The notes: a model not told the origin generated them from the letters alone. DNA of 47,524 nucleotides from an uncultured Eubacterium sp. (GCA_948579355.1 CAPAOV010000021.1:1-47524), one strand, 5' to 3'; shown: positions 39,390 through 47,524, counted from the stretch's first letter. Made by a program: numbers and translations.

Positions 39390-41318
39390 ATGAGTGATAA
39401 AGAAAAAGAAATTGTATACGGCGCCGACCAAATCCAAATATTAGAAGGATTGCAAGCCGTGCGGAAAAGGCCCGGTATGTATATTGGAAGTACATCTGAG
39501 AGAGGACTGCACCATCTTGTATATGAAATTGTAGATAACGCTATTGACGAGGCATTAGGCGGCTACTGCGATGAAATTCAGGTTTTTATCAATCCGGATA
39601 ATTCGATTACCGTTACCGATAACGGGCGGGGAATACCGGTTGGTATCAATCATAAAGCCGGAAAACCGGCCGTGGAAGTTGTATTTACGGTTCTTCACGC
39701 CGGAGGAAAATTCGGCGGCGGCGGATACAAAGTATCCGGAGGCCTCCACGGTGTAGGCGCTTCTGTCGTAAATGCTCTTTCTGACTGGCTGGAAGTTGAC
39801 ATTTTTCAGGATGGAAAACAGTACAGACAGCGTTATGAGCGCGGTAAGACAATGTACGAATTAAAAGAAATAGGAACGACAGACCTCCGCGGAACAAAAG
39901 TATCTTTCCTGCCGGATGCTACTATTTTTACGGAAACAACAGAATTTGATTACAGTATTTTAAAACAGCGTCTTCGTGAGATGGCCTTTTTGACAAAGGG
40001 AGTTAAGATTATTTTAACAGATTTGCGCGGGGAAGAACAGCGCACGGAAACATACCACTACGAGGGTGGTATTAAAGAATACGTGACCTATCTGAATAAA
40101 CATAAAGAACCTCTCTATGAAGATATTATTTACTGTGAGGGACAGAAAGGGGATGTCTATGTCGAAGTGGCGTTTCAGCATAACTCGGCATTTAATGAGG
40201 GATGTTACAGTTTCGTAAATAATATAACGACGCCAGAGGGAGGAACTCATCTGGCGGGATTCAAAAATGCCCTGACAAAGACATTCAATGATTATGCCAG
40301 AGGACAGAAGATTTTAAAAGAAAATGACACTAATCTGAGCGGGGAAGATATTCGTGAGGGATTGACAGCAATCATCAGTATTAAAATTTCAGAACCGCAG
40401 TTTGAGGGACAGACAAAACAAAAACTTGGCAATTCGGAAGCGCGCGGCGCCGTCGATAGTATTGTAAGTGAACAGTTGACTTATTTTCTGGAGCAGAATC
40501 CGGCAGTGGCCAGATTAATTTGCGATAAGGCGGTATTGGCACAGCGAGCCCGCGACGCCGCCCGTAAGGCCCGCGACTTAACGAGAAGAAAAACGTCGCT
40601 GGACGGCTCGGGATTACCGGGAAAACTGGCGGACTGTAGTGACAAAAATCCGGAAAATTGCGAAATTTATATTGTAGAGGGAGATTCTGCAGGCGGCAGC
40701 GCCAAGACGGCTCGTGACCGTGCAACGCAGGCAATTCTTCCGCTGCGCGGCAAAATCCTAAATGTAGAAAAAGCGAGATTGGATAAGATTTTAGTGAATG
40801 CGGAAATAAAAGCAATGATTACTGCTTTTGGTACCGGAATATCAGAAGATTTTGATATTGATAAATTAAGATATCATAAAATTATTATTATGACGGATGC
40901 CGATGTGGACGGAGCTCATATTTCTACGCTGCTACTGACATTTTTATATCGGTTTATGCCGGAATTAATAAAGCAAGGTTATGTTTATCTAGCGCAGCCG
41001 CCGTTGTATAAAATTGATAAAAACAAAAAAAGTTATTACGCATACAGTGACGAGGAATTAAATGCCACGTTGGAAGAAATCGGACGCGACGGTAATAACA
41101 GCATCCAGCGCTATAAAGGTCTGGGAGAGATGGATGCTGAACAATTGTGGGATACGACAATGGACCCAGATAAGAGAATTTTGCTTAAAGTGACGATGAA
41201 TGAAGAAGAGACATCGGAAGTTGATATGACATTTAATACCCTGATGGGCGATAAGGTGGAGCCGCGTCGGGAATTTATAGAAGCCAATGCCAAATATGTA
41301 AGAAATTTAGATATTTAG
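39390..41318 (+). CDS. gyrB: DNA gyrase subunit B
   Basis: 642 residues, the usual Firmicute length. The GHKL ATPase domain has YEIVDNAIDEALGGYCD, TDNGRGIPV and HAGGKFGGGGYKVSGGLHGV. The TOPRIM domain has EGDSAGGSAK and MTDADVDGAHIS. The C terminus is QRYKGLGEMDAEQLWDTTMD. With GyrA it introduces negative supercoils using ATP. RBS GTGGAGG precedes the ATG, and gyrA follows after 40 nt. Confidence 0.98.
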   Translation: MSDKEKEIVYGADQIQILEGLQAVRKRPGMYIGSTSERGLHHLVYEIVDNAIDEALGGYCDEIQVFINPDNSITVTDNGRGIPVGINHKAGKPAVEVVFTVLHAGGKFGGGGYKVSGGLHGVGASVVNALSDWLEVDIFQDGKQYRQRYERGKTMYELKEIGTTDLRGTKVSFLPDATIFTETTEFDYSILKQRLREMAFLTKGVKIILTDLRGEEQRTETYHYEGGIKEYVTYLNKHKEPLYEDIIYCEGQKGDVYVEVAFQHNSAFNEGCYSFVNNITTPEGGTHLAGFKNALTKTFNDYARGQKILKENDTNLSGEDIREGLTAIISIKISEPQFEGQTKQKLGNSEARGAVDSIVSEQLTYFLEQNPAVARLICDKAVLAQRARDAARKARDLTRRKTSLDGSGLPGKLADCSDKNPENCEIYIVEGDSAGGSAKTARDRATQAILPLRGKILNVEKARLDKILVNAEIKAMITAFGTGISEDFDIDKLRYHKIIIMTDADVDGAHISTLLLTFLYRFMPELIKQGYVYLAQPPLYKIDKNKKSYYAYSDEELNATLEEIGRDGNNSIQRYKGLGEMDAEQLWDTTMDPDKRILLKVTMNEEETSEVDMTFNTLMGDKVEPRREFIEANAKYVRNLDI

Positions 41319-41358
41319 TGTGGAAAATTCTGTGATAAACAGAAAGGAGTAAAGTAGA

Positions 41359-43884
41359 ATGGATGAAAATATATTTGACAAAGACAGATACGATTCGATA
41401 CAGCCGGTCGATTTGAAGAGGACGATGGAAACATCTTATATTGATTATGCCATGTCGGTTATCGCATCGCGTGCTTTGCCGGATGTAAGGGATGGTTTGA
41501 AACCGGTACAGAGACGTATTTTATATGCCATGATTGAATTGAACAACGGACCGGACAAGCCACATCGTAAATGTGCCCGTATCGTCGGTGATGCCATGGG
41601 TAAATATCACCCTCACGGGGACAGTTCCATTTATGGCGCATTGGTTAATATGGCACAGGAGTGGTCAACCCGCTACCCTCTCGTAGACGGACACGGAAAC
41701 TTTGGCTCCGTAGACGGAGACGGCGCCGCCGCCATGCGTTATACCGAAGCAAGATTAAGTAAGATATCGATGGAAATGCTTTCGGATATCAATAAAGATA
41801 CGGTAGATTTTATACCTAACTTTGATGAAACGGAAAAAGAGCCTACGGTACTTCCCTCACGTTTTCCAAATCTTCTTGTAAACGGTACGTCTGGTATTGC
41901 AGTAGGTATGGCAACAAATATTCCTCCTCATAATCTGAAAGAGGTAATTAACGGCGTTGTCAAAATCATTGATAATATAGTAGAAGAAGAGCGGGATACA
42001 ACGCTCGATGAAGTTATGGAAATCATTAAAGGGCCGGATTTTCCAACCGGAGCAACTATCCTCGGAAGACGTGGAATAGAAGAAGCATACCGTACCGGAC
42101 ACGGAAAAATTCGCGTCCGCGCCGTGACAGACATTGAGCCGATGGCAAACGGAAAAAATCGTATTATCGTTACTGAATTACCGTTTATGGTTAATAAGGC
42201 GAGACTGATTGAAAAAATAGCGGAACTTCATCGGGATAAGAAAGTCGATGGCATTACTGAAATACGCGATGAGTCAAACCGCGAGGGAATGCGTGTGTGT
42301 ATTGAATTGCGCAAAGATGTCAACGCTAATGTAATTTTGAACCAATTGTATAAGCATACGCAGATGCAGGATACGTTTGGTGTAAATATGCTGGCTCTGG
42401 TAAACAACGAGCCAATCGTTATGAATCTCCTGCAGATGCTTCAACATTATCTGAAGCATCAGGAAGAAGTCGTTACCCGCCGGACAAAATATGATTTGAA
42501 CAAGGCGGAAGAGCGCGCCCATATTTTAAAAGGCCTGCTGATTGCTCTGGATAATATTGATGAAGTAATCCGTATTATCCGCGGTTCAGAGAGCGCTGCA
42601 CTGGCAAAAGAAAAGTTAATTGAGCGTTTCGGTCTGGATGAAGTACAGGCACAGGCCATTATTGATATGCGTCTCCGCGCATTAACCGGTTTGGAGCGGG
42701 AGAAATTAGAAAAAGAATATGAAGAATTGCAGAAAAAGATAGCGGAATATAAAGCGATTCTTGCTGACCGTAAACTTTTGCTCGGCGTGATTAAAAATGA
42801 AATTTGTATCATTCAGGACAAATTCGGGGATGAGCGGAGAACAGCAATCGGCTTTGATGAGTTCGATATTTCCATGGAAGACTTAATACCGGTAGAGAAT
42901 ACGGTAATTGCCATGTCACATCTTGGATACATAAAACGAATGACGATTGATAATTTTAAAAACCAGCACCGCGGCGGCAAGGGAATCAAAGGAATGCAGA
43001 CAATTGAAGACGATTATATCGAAAATCTGTTTATGGCGACGACCCATCATTATCTCATGTTCTTTACGAATATGGGACGCGTGTACCGCATGAAAGCATA
43101 TGAGATTCCGGAAGCAAGCCGCACTTCCAGAGGAACGGCAATTGTTAATCTGCTGCAATTGCTGCCGGAAGAAAAGATTTCCGCCGTCATTTCCATAAGA
43201 GAATACGAAGAAGATAAGTTCCTCTTTATGGCAACAAAAGACGGAACGGTGAAAAAGACGCCGATACGGGAATATGCCAACATCCGCAAGACCGGACTTC
43301 AGGCAATAACGCTGCGGGATGGCAATGAATTAATGGAAGTAAAAGTAACGGACAACAACCGCGACATTTTCCTTGTCACAAAGAAAGGGCAATGTATCCG
43401 TTTTAATGAGAGAGACGCCAGAACGACAGGACGTACTTCCATTGGAGTCCGCGGCATGAAAATTGATGAAAACGATGAAGTAGTGGCAATGCAGATGGAT
43501 AGTCAGGGGCCTAACCTTTTACTGGTATCGGAATTTGGTATGGGTAAACGCACTTCCATTGATGAATTCAGTCCGCAGTTCCGTGGCGGCAAAGGAGTAA
43601 AATGTTATAAAATTACGGAAAAAACAGGAGACGTAGTTGGCTGTAAGGCAGTAGAAGACGGTACGGAAATTATGTTGATTACCAATGAAGGAATTATCAT
43701 CCGTATCGGCGTCGACGATATCTCACAGCTCGGCCGCGTAACTTCTGGTGTGAAACTGATGAATCTGGATAGTGAAAAAGATATAAAAATAGCAAGTATA
43801 GCACGCGTTCACGACGATGAAGATTCAGAAGAGGAAGAAAACGAGAGCGACAATATAGAAAAGGATGATGAGGAATTAGTATGA
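41359..43884 (+). CDS. gyrA: DNA gyrase subunit A
   Basis: 841 residues. The breakage-reunion domain has the catalytic Tyr near residue 128 (AAAMRYTEARLSK) and the quinolone region KYHPHGDSSIYGALVNMAQE (about 82-101). Within it the residue equal to Asp87 of E. coli is Gly (residue 93). The C-terminal DNA-wrapping domain holds the GyrA box QHRGGKGIKG, which separates gyrase from topoisomerase IV. The tail is very acidic (DDEDSEEEENESDN). RBS AAAGGAG. Its TGA overlaps the ATG of the next gene. Confidence 0.98.
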   Translation: MDENIFDKDRYDSIQPVDLKRTMETSYIDYAMSVIASRALPDVRDGLKPVQRRILYAMIELNNGPDKPHRKCARIVGDAMGKYHPHGDSSIYGALVNMAQEWSTRYPLVDGHGNFGSVDGDGAAAMRYTEARLSKISMEMLSDINKDTVDFIPNFDETEKEPTVLPSRFPNLLVNGTSGIAVGMATNIPPHNLKEVINGVVKIIDNIVEEERDTTLDEVMEIIKGPDFPTGATILGRRGIEEAYRTGHGKIRVRAVTDIEPMANGKNRIIVTELPFMVNKARLIEKIAELHRDKKVDGITEIRDESNREGMRVCIELRKDVNANVILNQLYKHTQMQDTFGVNMLALVNNEPIVMNLLQMLQHYLKHQEEVVTRRTKYDLNKAEERAHILKGLLIALDNIDEVIRIIRGSESAALAKEKLIERFGLDEVQAQAIIDMRLRALTGLEREKLEKEYEELQKKIAEYKAILADRKLLLGVIKNEICIIQDKFGDERRTAIGFDEFDISMEDLIPVENTVIAMSHLGYIKRMTIDNFKNQHRGGKGIKGMQTIEDDYIENLFMATTHHYLMFFTNMGRVYRMKAYEIPEASRTSRGTAIVNLLQLLPEEKISAVISIREYEEDKFLFMATKDGTVKKTPIREYANIRKTGLQAITLRDGNELMEVKVTDNNRDIFLVTKKGQCIRFNERDARTTGRTSIGVRGMKIDENDEVVAMQMDSQGPNLLLVSEFGMGKRTSIDEFSPQFRGGKGVKCYKITEKTGDVVGCKAVEDGTEIMLITNEGIIIRIGVDDISQLGRVTSGVKLMNLDSEKDIKIASIARVHDDEDSEEEENESDNIEKDDEELV

Positions 43885-44723
43885 GAACAATTCACACGGA
43901 TGATATTATAAAAAATATAAAAGAAATGTGCATAGCCGTTAATGTTAAATTATCGCCGGATGTCAGGAATGCGATTCTCACAGCTCGGGAAAATGAAGAG
44001 TCAGAAATTGGAAGTCAGATACTTGGGCAGTTGGAAGAGAATATGGATATTGCCTATGAAAGTAAGATTCCCATCTGTCAGGATACGGGAATGGCCGTTG
44101 TATTTTTAAAAATCGGTCAGGATTTACACATTGAGGGAGACAATATTGAAAATGCCGTCAATGAGGGAATCCGTCAGGGATACGAAGAGGGATATCTGCG
44201 AAAGTCTGTCGTCGGCGACCCGATTATCCGCAAAAATACCGGAGATAATACACCGGGTATTATTCACTATGAGATAGTACCGGGCGACCGGTTGGAGATA
44301 ACGGTGGCGCCAAAAGGATTCGGCAGTGAAAATATGAGCCGTATATTTATGTTAAAGCCGGCAGATGGAATCGAGGGCGTCAAAAAAGCAATACTGGAAA
44401 CCGTGGAGGCGGCAGGGCCAAACGCTTGTCCGCCGATGGTAATCGGCGTAGGAATTGGCGGTACATTTGAAAAATGCGCCGTATTGGCTAAAAAAGCGCT
44501 GACGAGAGATTTGGATGCCCATTCGGATATTCCTTATATAAAAGATTTAGAAACAGAAATGCTGGAAAAAGTAAATAATCTCGGAATCGGGCCGGGCGGC
44601 CTTGGCGGCCGCGTGACGGCAATCGGGCTCAATATCGAGACATACCCGACGCACATAGCTGGTCTTCCGGTAGCCGTCAATATATGCTGTCACGTAAACC
44701 GGCATATAAAACGAGTGTTGTGA
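43881..44723 (+). CDS. fumA: Class I fumarate hydratase, alpha subunit
   Basis: 280 residues. It is the N-terminal half of the oxygen-sensitive [4Fe-4S] hydratase, with cluster cysteines in IPICQDTGMAV, GPNACPPMVIG and GGTFEKCAVLAK. The enzyme interconverts fumarate and malate. The related L(+)-tartrate dehydratase has the same layout, so the substrate is likely but not proven. It overlaps gyrA by 4 nt (ATGA), an unusual fusion of a central-metabolism gene to the gyrase operon. The beta subunit follows after 45 nt. Confidence 0.93.
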   Translation: MRTIHTDDIIKNIKEMCIAVNVKLSPDVRNAILTARENEESEIGSQILGQLEENMDIAYESKIPICQDTGMAVVFLKIGQDLHIEGDNIENAVNEGIRQGYEEGYLRKSVVGDPIIRKNTGDNTPGIIHYEIVPGDRLEITVAPKGFGSENMSRIFMLKPADGIEGVKKAILETVEAAGPNACPPMVIGVGIGGTFEKCAVLAKKALTRDLDAHSDIPYIKDLETEMLEKVNNLGIGPGGLGGRVTAIGLNIETYPTHIAGLPVAVNICCHVNRHIKRVL

Positions 44724-44768
44724 TGCGGACAAATCAGCTATTTGTGATGCTTCGGAATGGAGGTTAAG

Positions 44769-45317
44769 ATGGATAAATATATAGAAACACCGTTGACAAA
44801 AGATAAGGTAAAAGATTTGCATGCCGGAGATTATGTATATATATCGGGCACGATTTATACAGCGAGAGATGCCGCACACAAAAGAATGACAGAAGAGCTG
44901 GCAGAAGGAAAGCCGCTCCCCTTTAATATTGAGAACCAGATTATATATTATTTAGGGCCTACCCCGAATCGCGAAGGGCAGGTTATCGGCTCGGCTGGTC
45001 CGACGACAAGCAGCCGCATGGATAAATATGCGCCTGTTCTTATGAATATGGGGCAGACAGGAATGATTGGAAAAGGAAAGCGCAGCACAGAAGTAATAGA
45101 ATCCATGAAAAAGAACAAGGCTGTTTATTTTGCAGCAGTCGGCGGCGCGGGAGCATTACTCTCCCAATGTATAAAAAAGAGCAAAGTAATCGCTTACGAT
45201 GATTTGGGAACCGAGGCAATTCGGGAATTATATGTAGAAAAACTGCCGGTTATAACCGTGATTGATTGTCAGGGAAATAATATGTACGAGACAGCGGCAA
45301 TTTCCTATAGAAAATAA
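44769..45317 (+). CDS. fumB: Class I fumarate hydratase, beta subunit
   Basis: 182 residues from the ATG at 44769, which has GGAGG five bases upstream; an ATG at 44757 overlaps that site. The family pattern is GDYVYISGTIYTARDAAHKR, YYLGPTPNREGQVIGSAGPT and TSSRMDKYAP, then GMIGKGKRS and AVGGAGALLSQ. It completes the active site with the alpha subunit. A tRNA promoter starts one base after its stop codon, so no terminator fits between them. Confidence 0.94.
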   Translation: MDKYIETPLTKDKVKDLHAGDYVYISGTIYTARDAAHKRMTEELAEGKPLPFNIENQIIYYLGPTPNREGQVIGSAGPTTSSRMDKYAPVLMNMGQTGMIGKGKRSTEVIESMKKNKAVYFAAVGGAGALLSQCIKKSKVIAYDDLGTEAIRELYVEKLPVITVIDCQGNNMYETAAISYRK

Positions 45318-45346
45318 TTGACAAACTGATTTTTATTTGTTAGAAT
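45318..45346 (+). promoter_or_regulatory. Promoter of tRNA-Ser
   Basis: A perfect TTGACA (45318-45323), a 17-bp spacer and TAGAAT (45341-45346), 42 bp before the tRNA. Confidence 0.88.
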
Positions 45347-45387
45347 ATTGTTTGCATTAAAAAAGAATATGGTAAAAATATTCAGTT

Positions 45388-45475
45388 GGAGAAGTACTCA
45401 AGTGGCTGAAGAGGCGCCCCTGCTAAGGGTGTAGGTCGTTCGCGCGGCGCGAGGGTTCAAATCCCTCCTTCTCCG
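45388..45475 (+). tRNA. tRNA-Ser (anticodon GCU)
   Basis: 88 nt with acceptor GGAGAAG/CTTCTCC, anticodon GCT in loop CTGCTAA, a long variable arm (GTCGTTCGCGCGGCGC region), T stem GAGGG/CCCTC with TTCAAAT and discriminator G. The long variable arm is diagnostic of a serine tRNA. CCA is not encoded. Confidence 0.96.
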
Positions 45476-45481
45476 TTCAGT

Positions 45482-45529
45482 AAAAAATGATGGAAAGTAC
45501 CGGAAAATGGTGCTTTCCTCATTTTTTTG
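45482..45529 (+). terminator. Terminator of tRNA-Ser
   Basis: AAAAATGA-GGAAAG-ACC pairs with GGT-CTTTCC-TCATTTTT, with two single-base bulges, and runs into seven T. The loop resembles that of the terminator at 46716-46760. Confidence 0.82.
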
Positions 45530-45668
45530 TTCAAGAAAGTTTGAACACTTAGCTGGGATTTCTGAAAGTTTCTTCCGGATTATCTATTTTAAGGTTTTAT
45601 AAATAATACTGCATATTCCGTGAAAAAGTGTTATACTAAGGAAAAAGAAGATGACATTGTGAAAATAT

Positions 45669-45827
45669 ATGATATTGGCTATTAAAGATGTTATGAAAAG
45701 AAAAAGGGATTCATGCTATATATCAAAATTTGCCGGAACAACATCATTTGATAGTTTGCATTTAGCAATTTCGGAGAAAAATGCGAAAGTGTTTTTGACT
45801 ACAGATATTAAAAAGAGTCGATGTTAA
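45669..45827 (+). pseudogene. PIN-domain (VapC-like) C-terminal remnant
   Basis: The 52-codon ORF from ATG 45669 contains AGTTSFDSLHLAISEKNAKV and FLTTDIKKS. This is the end of a PIN ribonuclease, where FDSLHLA holds a conserved acidic residue and LTTD the last one. The first half, with the first catalytic Asp, is absent and no RBS is seen. It is therefore probably a dead toxin gene. It sits in the gap 45476-45861, which otherwise holds only the terminator and a likely -10 (TATAAT, 45830-45835). Confidence 0.55.
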
Positions 45828-45861
45828 AGTATAATAAATAAAAGAGGAAAGGACTGATTTT

Positions 45862-46035
45862 GTGGCTATAGCACTTAAAGAAGATTACCAACAGGCTTTG
45901 GACGAACAGAAAAAAGAAGTTCGAGAGCTTGTAATGGCAGGATTGGAACAGATAAAGGAGGGAAAGACAAAAGACTTTAATACTGTGTGTGACAGATTGG
46001 AGAAGAAATATAGAGATGAGGTCATATCAAATTAA
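45862..46035 (+). CDS. Antitoxin of a RelB/ParD-like pair
   Basis: 57 residues with a GTG start at 45862 behind AGGAAAGGA. The sequence begins MAIALKEDYQQALDEQKKEV and is fully helical and charged, ending RLEKKYRDEVISN. It overlaps the toxin gene by 20 nt, so the two are translated together. It should bind and silence the toxin and repress the operon. The family name rests on size, order and partner, not on a clear motif. It was missed by length-based ORF calls. Confidence 0.68.
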   Translation: MAIALKEDYQQALDEQKKEVRELVMAGLEQIKEGKTKDFNTVCDRLEKKYRDEVISN

Positions 46036-46342
46036 TATTACGGAGTTGGCAGAGAAAGATTTAGAAAATGCTGGTGATTACATTGCCTATGAATTGAAAA
46101 ATCCGTCTGCGGCTGAAAGTACAGTAAGTGGGATTCGTGCAAAGATAAATTCTCTGGTAAACTTTCCAGAGAAAAATGAGTTGGACGAAGATGAGTTACT
46201 TGCCGGATTGGGTGTCCGAAAAGATTATTATCGCAATTACAAGATTTATTATGTCATTAAAAAGGACACCATTTACATAGTTAGAATTTTGCATATGTTA
46301 GTCGATAGTAAAGCGTGGCTGTATCGGACATTTGGGTTGTAA
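46016..46342 (+). CDS. RelE/ParE-type toxin
   Basis: 108 residues from the ATG at 46016 (GGAGAAG about 10 nt upstream); an ATG at 45989 lies inside the antitoxin and is less likely. The family pattern is visible: YQINITELAEKDLENAGDYI at the start, then INSLVNFPEKN, RKDYYRNYKIYYVIKKDTIY and IVRILHMLVDSKAWL at the end (YRIYY-I and I-RI-H). RelE members cut mRNA on the ribosome and ParE members poison gyrase; sequence alone does not decide which. Confidence 0.83.
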   Translation: MRSYQINITELAEKDLENAGDYIAYELKNPSAAESTVSGIRAKINSLVNFPEKNELDEDELLAGLGVRKDYYRNYKIYYVIKKDTIYIVRILHMLVDSKAWLYRTFGL

Positions 46343-46472
46343 AGTTTCATGATACCATATGATACTTATTTGTTCTAAAATACAAAATAAGTGGAAAATA
46401 TGCGAAATAAGCACTACAAAATAGTAGGAAATACGCCTAAAATTTTAACAAATAAGTTAATTGCTAGGGAGG

Positions 46473-46664
46473 ATGAATGAGACAATAAAATTGATGGATT
46501 ATAATACGATTCAAGCCAAGGGAACGGAAGTATTACTTCGGGAGCTTGGTCCGGTTGGAATGGTTCGGTATTTGGAACAGTATGATAATGGAGGTACTGG
46601 TGATTATACAAAAGAGAAGTATAGTATGCCTGAATTGACGATTGACCAAATTATGGAAATGTAA
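46473..46664 (+). CDS. Small conserved-type protein of unknown function
   Basis: 63 residues from ATG 46473. The GGGAGG directly touches this ATG and so is badly spaced; ATG 46494 (MDYNTIQAKG) is the alternative. The core GTEVLLRELGPVGMVRYLEQ followed by GTGDYTKEKY resembles short prokaryotic proteins with the pattern LGPV--IRFL and GDYT-ER, often found beside toxin genes. An antitoxin-like role is possible but not shown. A terminator follows about 50 bp downstream. Confidence 0.62.
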   Translation: MNETIKLMDYNTIQAKGTEVLLRELGPVGMVRYLEQYDNGGTGDYTKEKYSMPELTIDQIMEM

Positions 46665-46715
46665 ATTACGGAAAAGGTTCAAATTTAAGAAAGCGCATTT
46701 GGAAAATGCACTTAG

Positions 46716-46760
46716 AAAGTTTGAAAAGTACCGTAAAATGGCGCTTTTCAAACTTTTTTT
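46716..46760 (+). terminator. Terminator after the small ORF
   Basis: AAAGTTTGAAAAG (46716-46728) pairs perfectly with CTTTTCAAACTTT (46744-46756), 13 bp, and continues in T. The 15-nt loop is close to that of the tRNA-Ser terminator. Confidence 0.88.
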
Positions 46761-46894
46761 ATATAAAACAAGTAAAGCTGTTTTGTAAACAGCTTGAATA
46801 CCTAACCCGGATAACCAAGATTTCTGAATGCTTTTCCAAGTCATTTGACTATAAAGCCGGATAAGAAAATGTATTAGAAAGGGTAAATTAAAGA

Positions 46895-47437
46895 ATGATA
46901 GAAACAGGAACAAGAATAATAAAAACAGAACGCCTAATCTTACGAAAGTTTACGTTGGCGGATGCGGAGGAGGTGTACCATAACTGGACATCGGATGAAA
47001 AAGTTACGCCTTATGTGAGCTGGAGTACGCATAAAAATGTGGAGGAAACCAGAGAAGTTATTCAAAATTGGATTAATAAATATGAAAATGGCAGCTATAA
47101 CTGGGTGGTTGAATTAGAACAGACAGGGGAATTGATTGGTAGCATTAGTGTAATCCATATTTCCAGAAAGCATAACAATTGTGAAATTGGTTATTGTTAC
47201 GGGTCAAAGTATTGGAATCAGGGGTATGCGACGGAGGCGCTAAAGGCAGTTGTTGACTATATGCTGAATGAGTGTGGAATGCATGTCGTAGAAGCCAGAT
47301 ATCATAGTCTGAATCCAGCGAGTGGGCGTGTAATGGAAAAGGCAGGCATGGTGAGAGAGGCAGTATTAAAAGAAAGGCGGTATGATGCAGTTATGGATAC
47401 ATATGATGATATGATTTGTTATTGTAAAATTCAGTAA
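46895..47437 (+). CDS. RimJ/RimL-type GNAT acetyltransferase
   Basis: 180 residues. The start IIKTERLILRKFTLADAEEV is the hallmark of the RimJ/RimL branch, followed by ELIGSISVIHI, then NCEIGYCYGSKYWNQGYATE (acetyl-CoA loop, about 98-117), HSLNPASGRVMEKAGM and R-AVLKERRYD. These enzymes acetylate N termini of ribosomal proteins or small amines; the target is open. The weak RBS is GAAAGGG. It shows no close similarity to the two other acetyltransferases in the window. Confidence 0.88.
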   Translation: MIETGTRIIKTERLILRKFTLADAEEVYHNWTSDEKVTPYVSWSTHKNVEETREVIQNWINKYENGSYNWVVELEQTGELIGSISVIHISRKHNNCEIGYCYGSKYWNQGYATEALKAVVDYMLNECGMHVVEARYHSLNPASGRVMEKAGMVREAVLKERRYDAVMDTYDDMICYCKIQ

Positions 47438-47480
47438 AAAAGCTTTTTGTATTTTTTTGAAAAAAATTGCAAAAAAAGTG

Positions 47481-47509
47481 TTGACAAGAGAAAACTTCTT
47501 TGATAAGAT
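47481..47509 (+). promoter_or_regulatory. Strong promoter at the right edge
   Basis: A perfect TTGACA (47481-47486), a 17-bp spacer and TAAGAT (47504-47509). The gene it drives lies beyond the window; a promoter of this strength would suit stable RNA genes. Confidence 0.8.
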
Positions 47510-47524
47510 AGTATTCGCTGACGC

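Noticed and set aside
40381..40815. 144-codon minus-strand ORF inside gyrB
   Set aside because: It lies entirely within the conserved TOPRIM-proximal part of gyrB and has no binding site or family likeness.
1..47524. CRISPR array, rRNA operon or prophage
   Set aside because: I saw no regularly spaced direct repeats, no rRNA sequence and no phage structural genes anywhere in the window. The lone serine recombinase is too small for a phage integrase of the large serine type.

Overview
The window is a 47.5 kb piece of a low-GC Firmicute (Bacillota) chromosome spanning the replication origin. The gene order rpmH-rnpA-yidD-yidC-jag-mnmE-mnmG-rsmG-parA-parB leftward and dnaA-dnaN-yaaA-recF-gyrB-gyrA rightward is the classic Firmicute origin arrangement. 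A CotF-type spore coat protein, AAAGGAGG-type ribosome binding sites, clostridial-style proteins (DUF4446, two-subunit [4Fe-4S] fumarase, GHKL/LytTR two-component system) and the absence of respiratory genes suggest an anaerobic spore-forming clostridium, most likely a Lachnospiraceae-like gut bacterium. The genus cannot be fixed from the sequence alone.

Layout. 1-11.4 kb (all minus strand): the 5' part of a secreted YD/RHS-repeat protein that runs off the left edge, then four half-size ABC exporters arranged as two duplicated heterodimers, with a LytTR response regulator and a minimal GHKL histidine kinase upstream. 11.4-20.4 kb is an accessory zone: a CotF-like protein, two unknown ORFs, two GNAT acetyltransferases, a YafQ-type toxin-antitoxin pair, decayed AraC and XRE regulator fragments, a DUF2500-like membrane protein, a 771-residue secreted lectin/Big_2/M23-like protein, a small lipoprotein and a serine resolvase with two copies of a 24-bp palindrome beside it. 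20.5-25.5 kb: pyruvate kinase, D,D-carboxypeptidase, trmB and an AI-2E family permease. 25.6-34.8 kb: tRNA-Lys(CUU), DUF4446, parB, parA, two perfect parS sites, rsmG, mnmG, mnmE, jag, yidC, yidD, rnpA, rpmH. 34.8-45.3 kb: the origin, dnaA, a DnaA-box/DnaA-trio unwinding region, dnaN, yaaA, recF, gyrB, gyrA and the two fumarase subunits. 45.3-47.5 kb: tRNA-Ser(GCU), a PIN-domain remnant, a RelB/ParE-type toxin-antitoxin pair, a small conserved ORF, a RimJ/RimL-type acetyltransferase and a strong promoter at the right edge.

How it works together. Genes on both sides of about 35 kb are transcribed away from the origin, so they are co-directional with the forks. DnaA would open the duplex at the trio element between dnaA and dnaN. 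ParA, ParB and parS segregate the new origins. YidC/Jag/YidD and MnmE/MnmG/RnpA/RsmG are the usual envelope-insertion and RNA-maturation set.

Most notable signal. The whole gap between the rpmH and dnaA promoters is filled by an imperfect palindrome of about 400 bp (about 34822-35230). Its arms share exact blocks of 18, 15 and 19 bp and a 27/28 block, and no coding or RNA gene that I recognise explains it. Other points of interest are the duplicated exporter pairs driven by a kinase with only one membrane helix, the paired palindromes beside the resolvase, a YidC lacking its groove arginine, an M23 domain without the standard HxxxD metal motif, and two clusters of decayed regulators and toxin genes.
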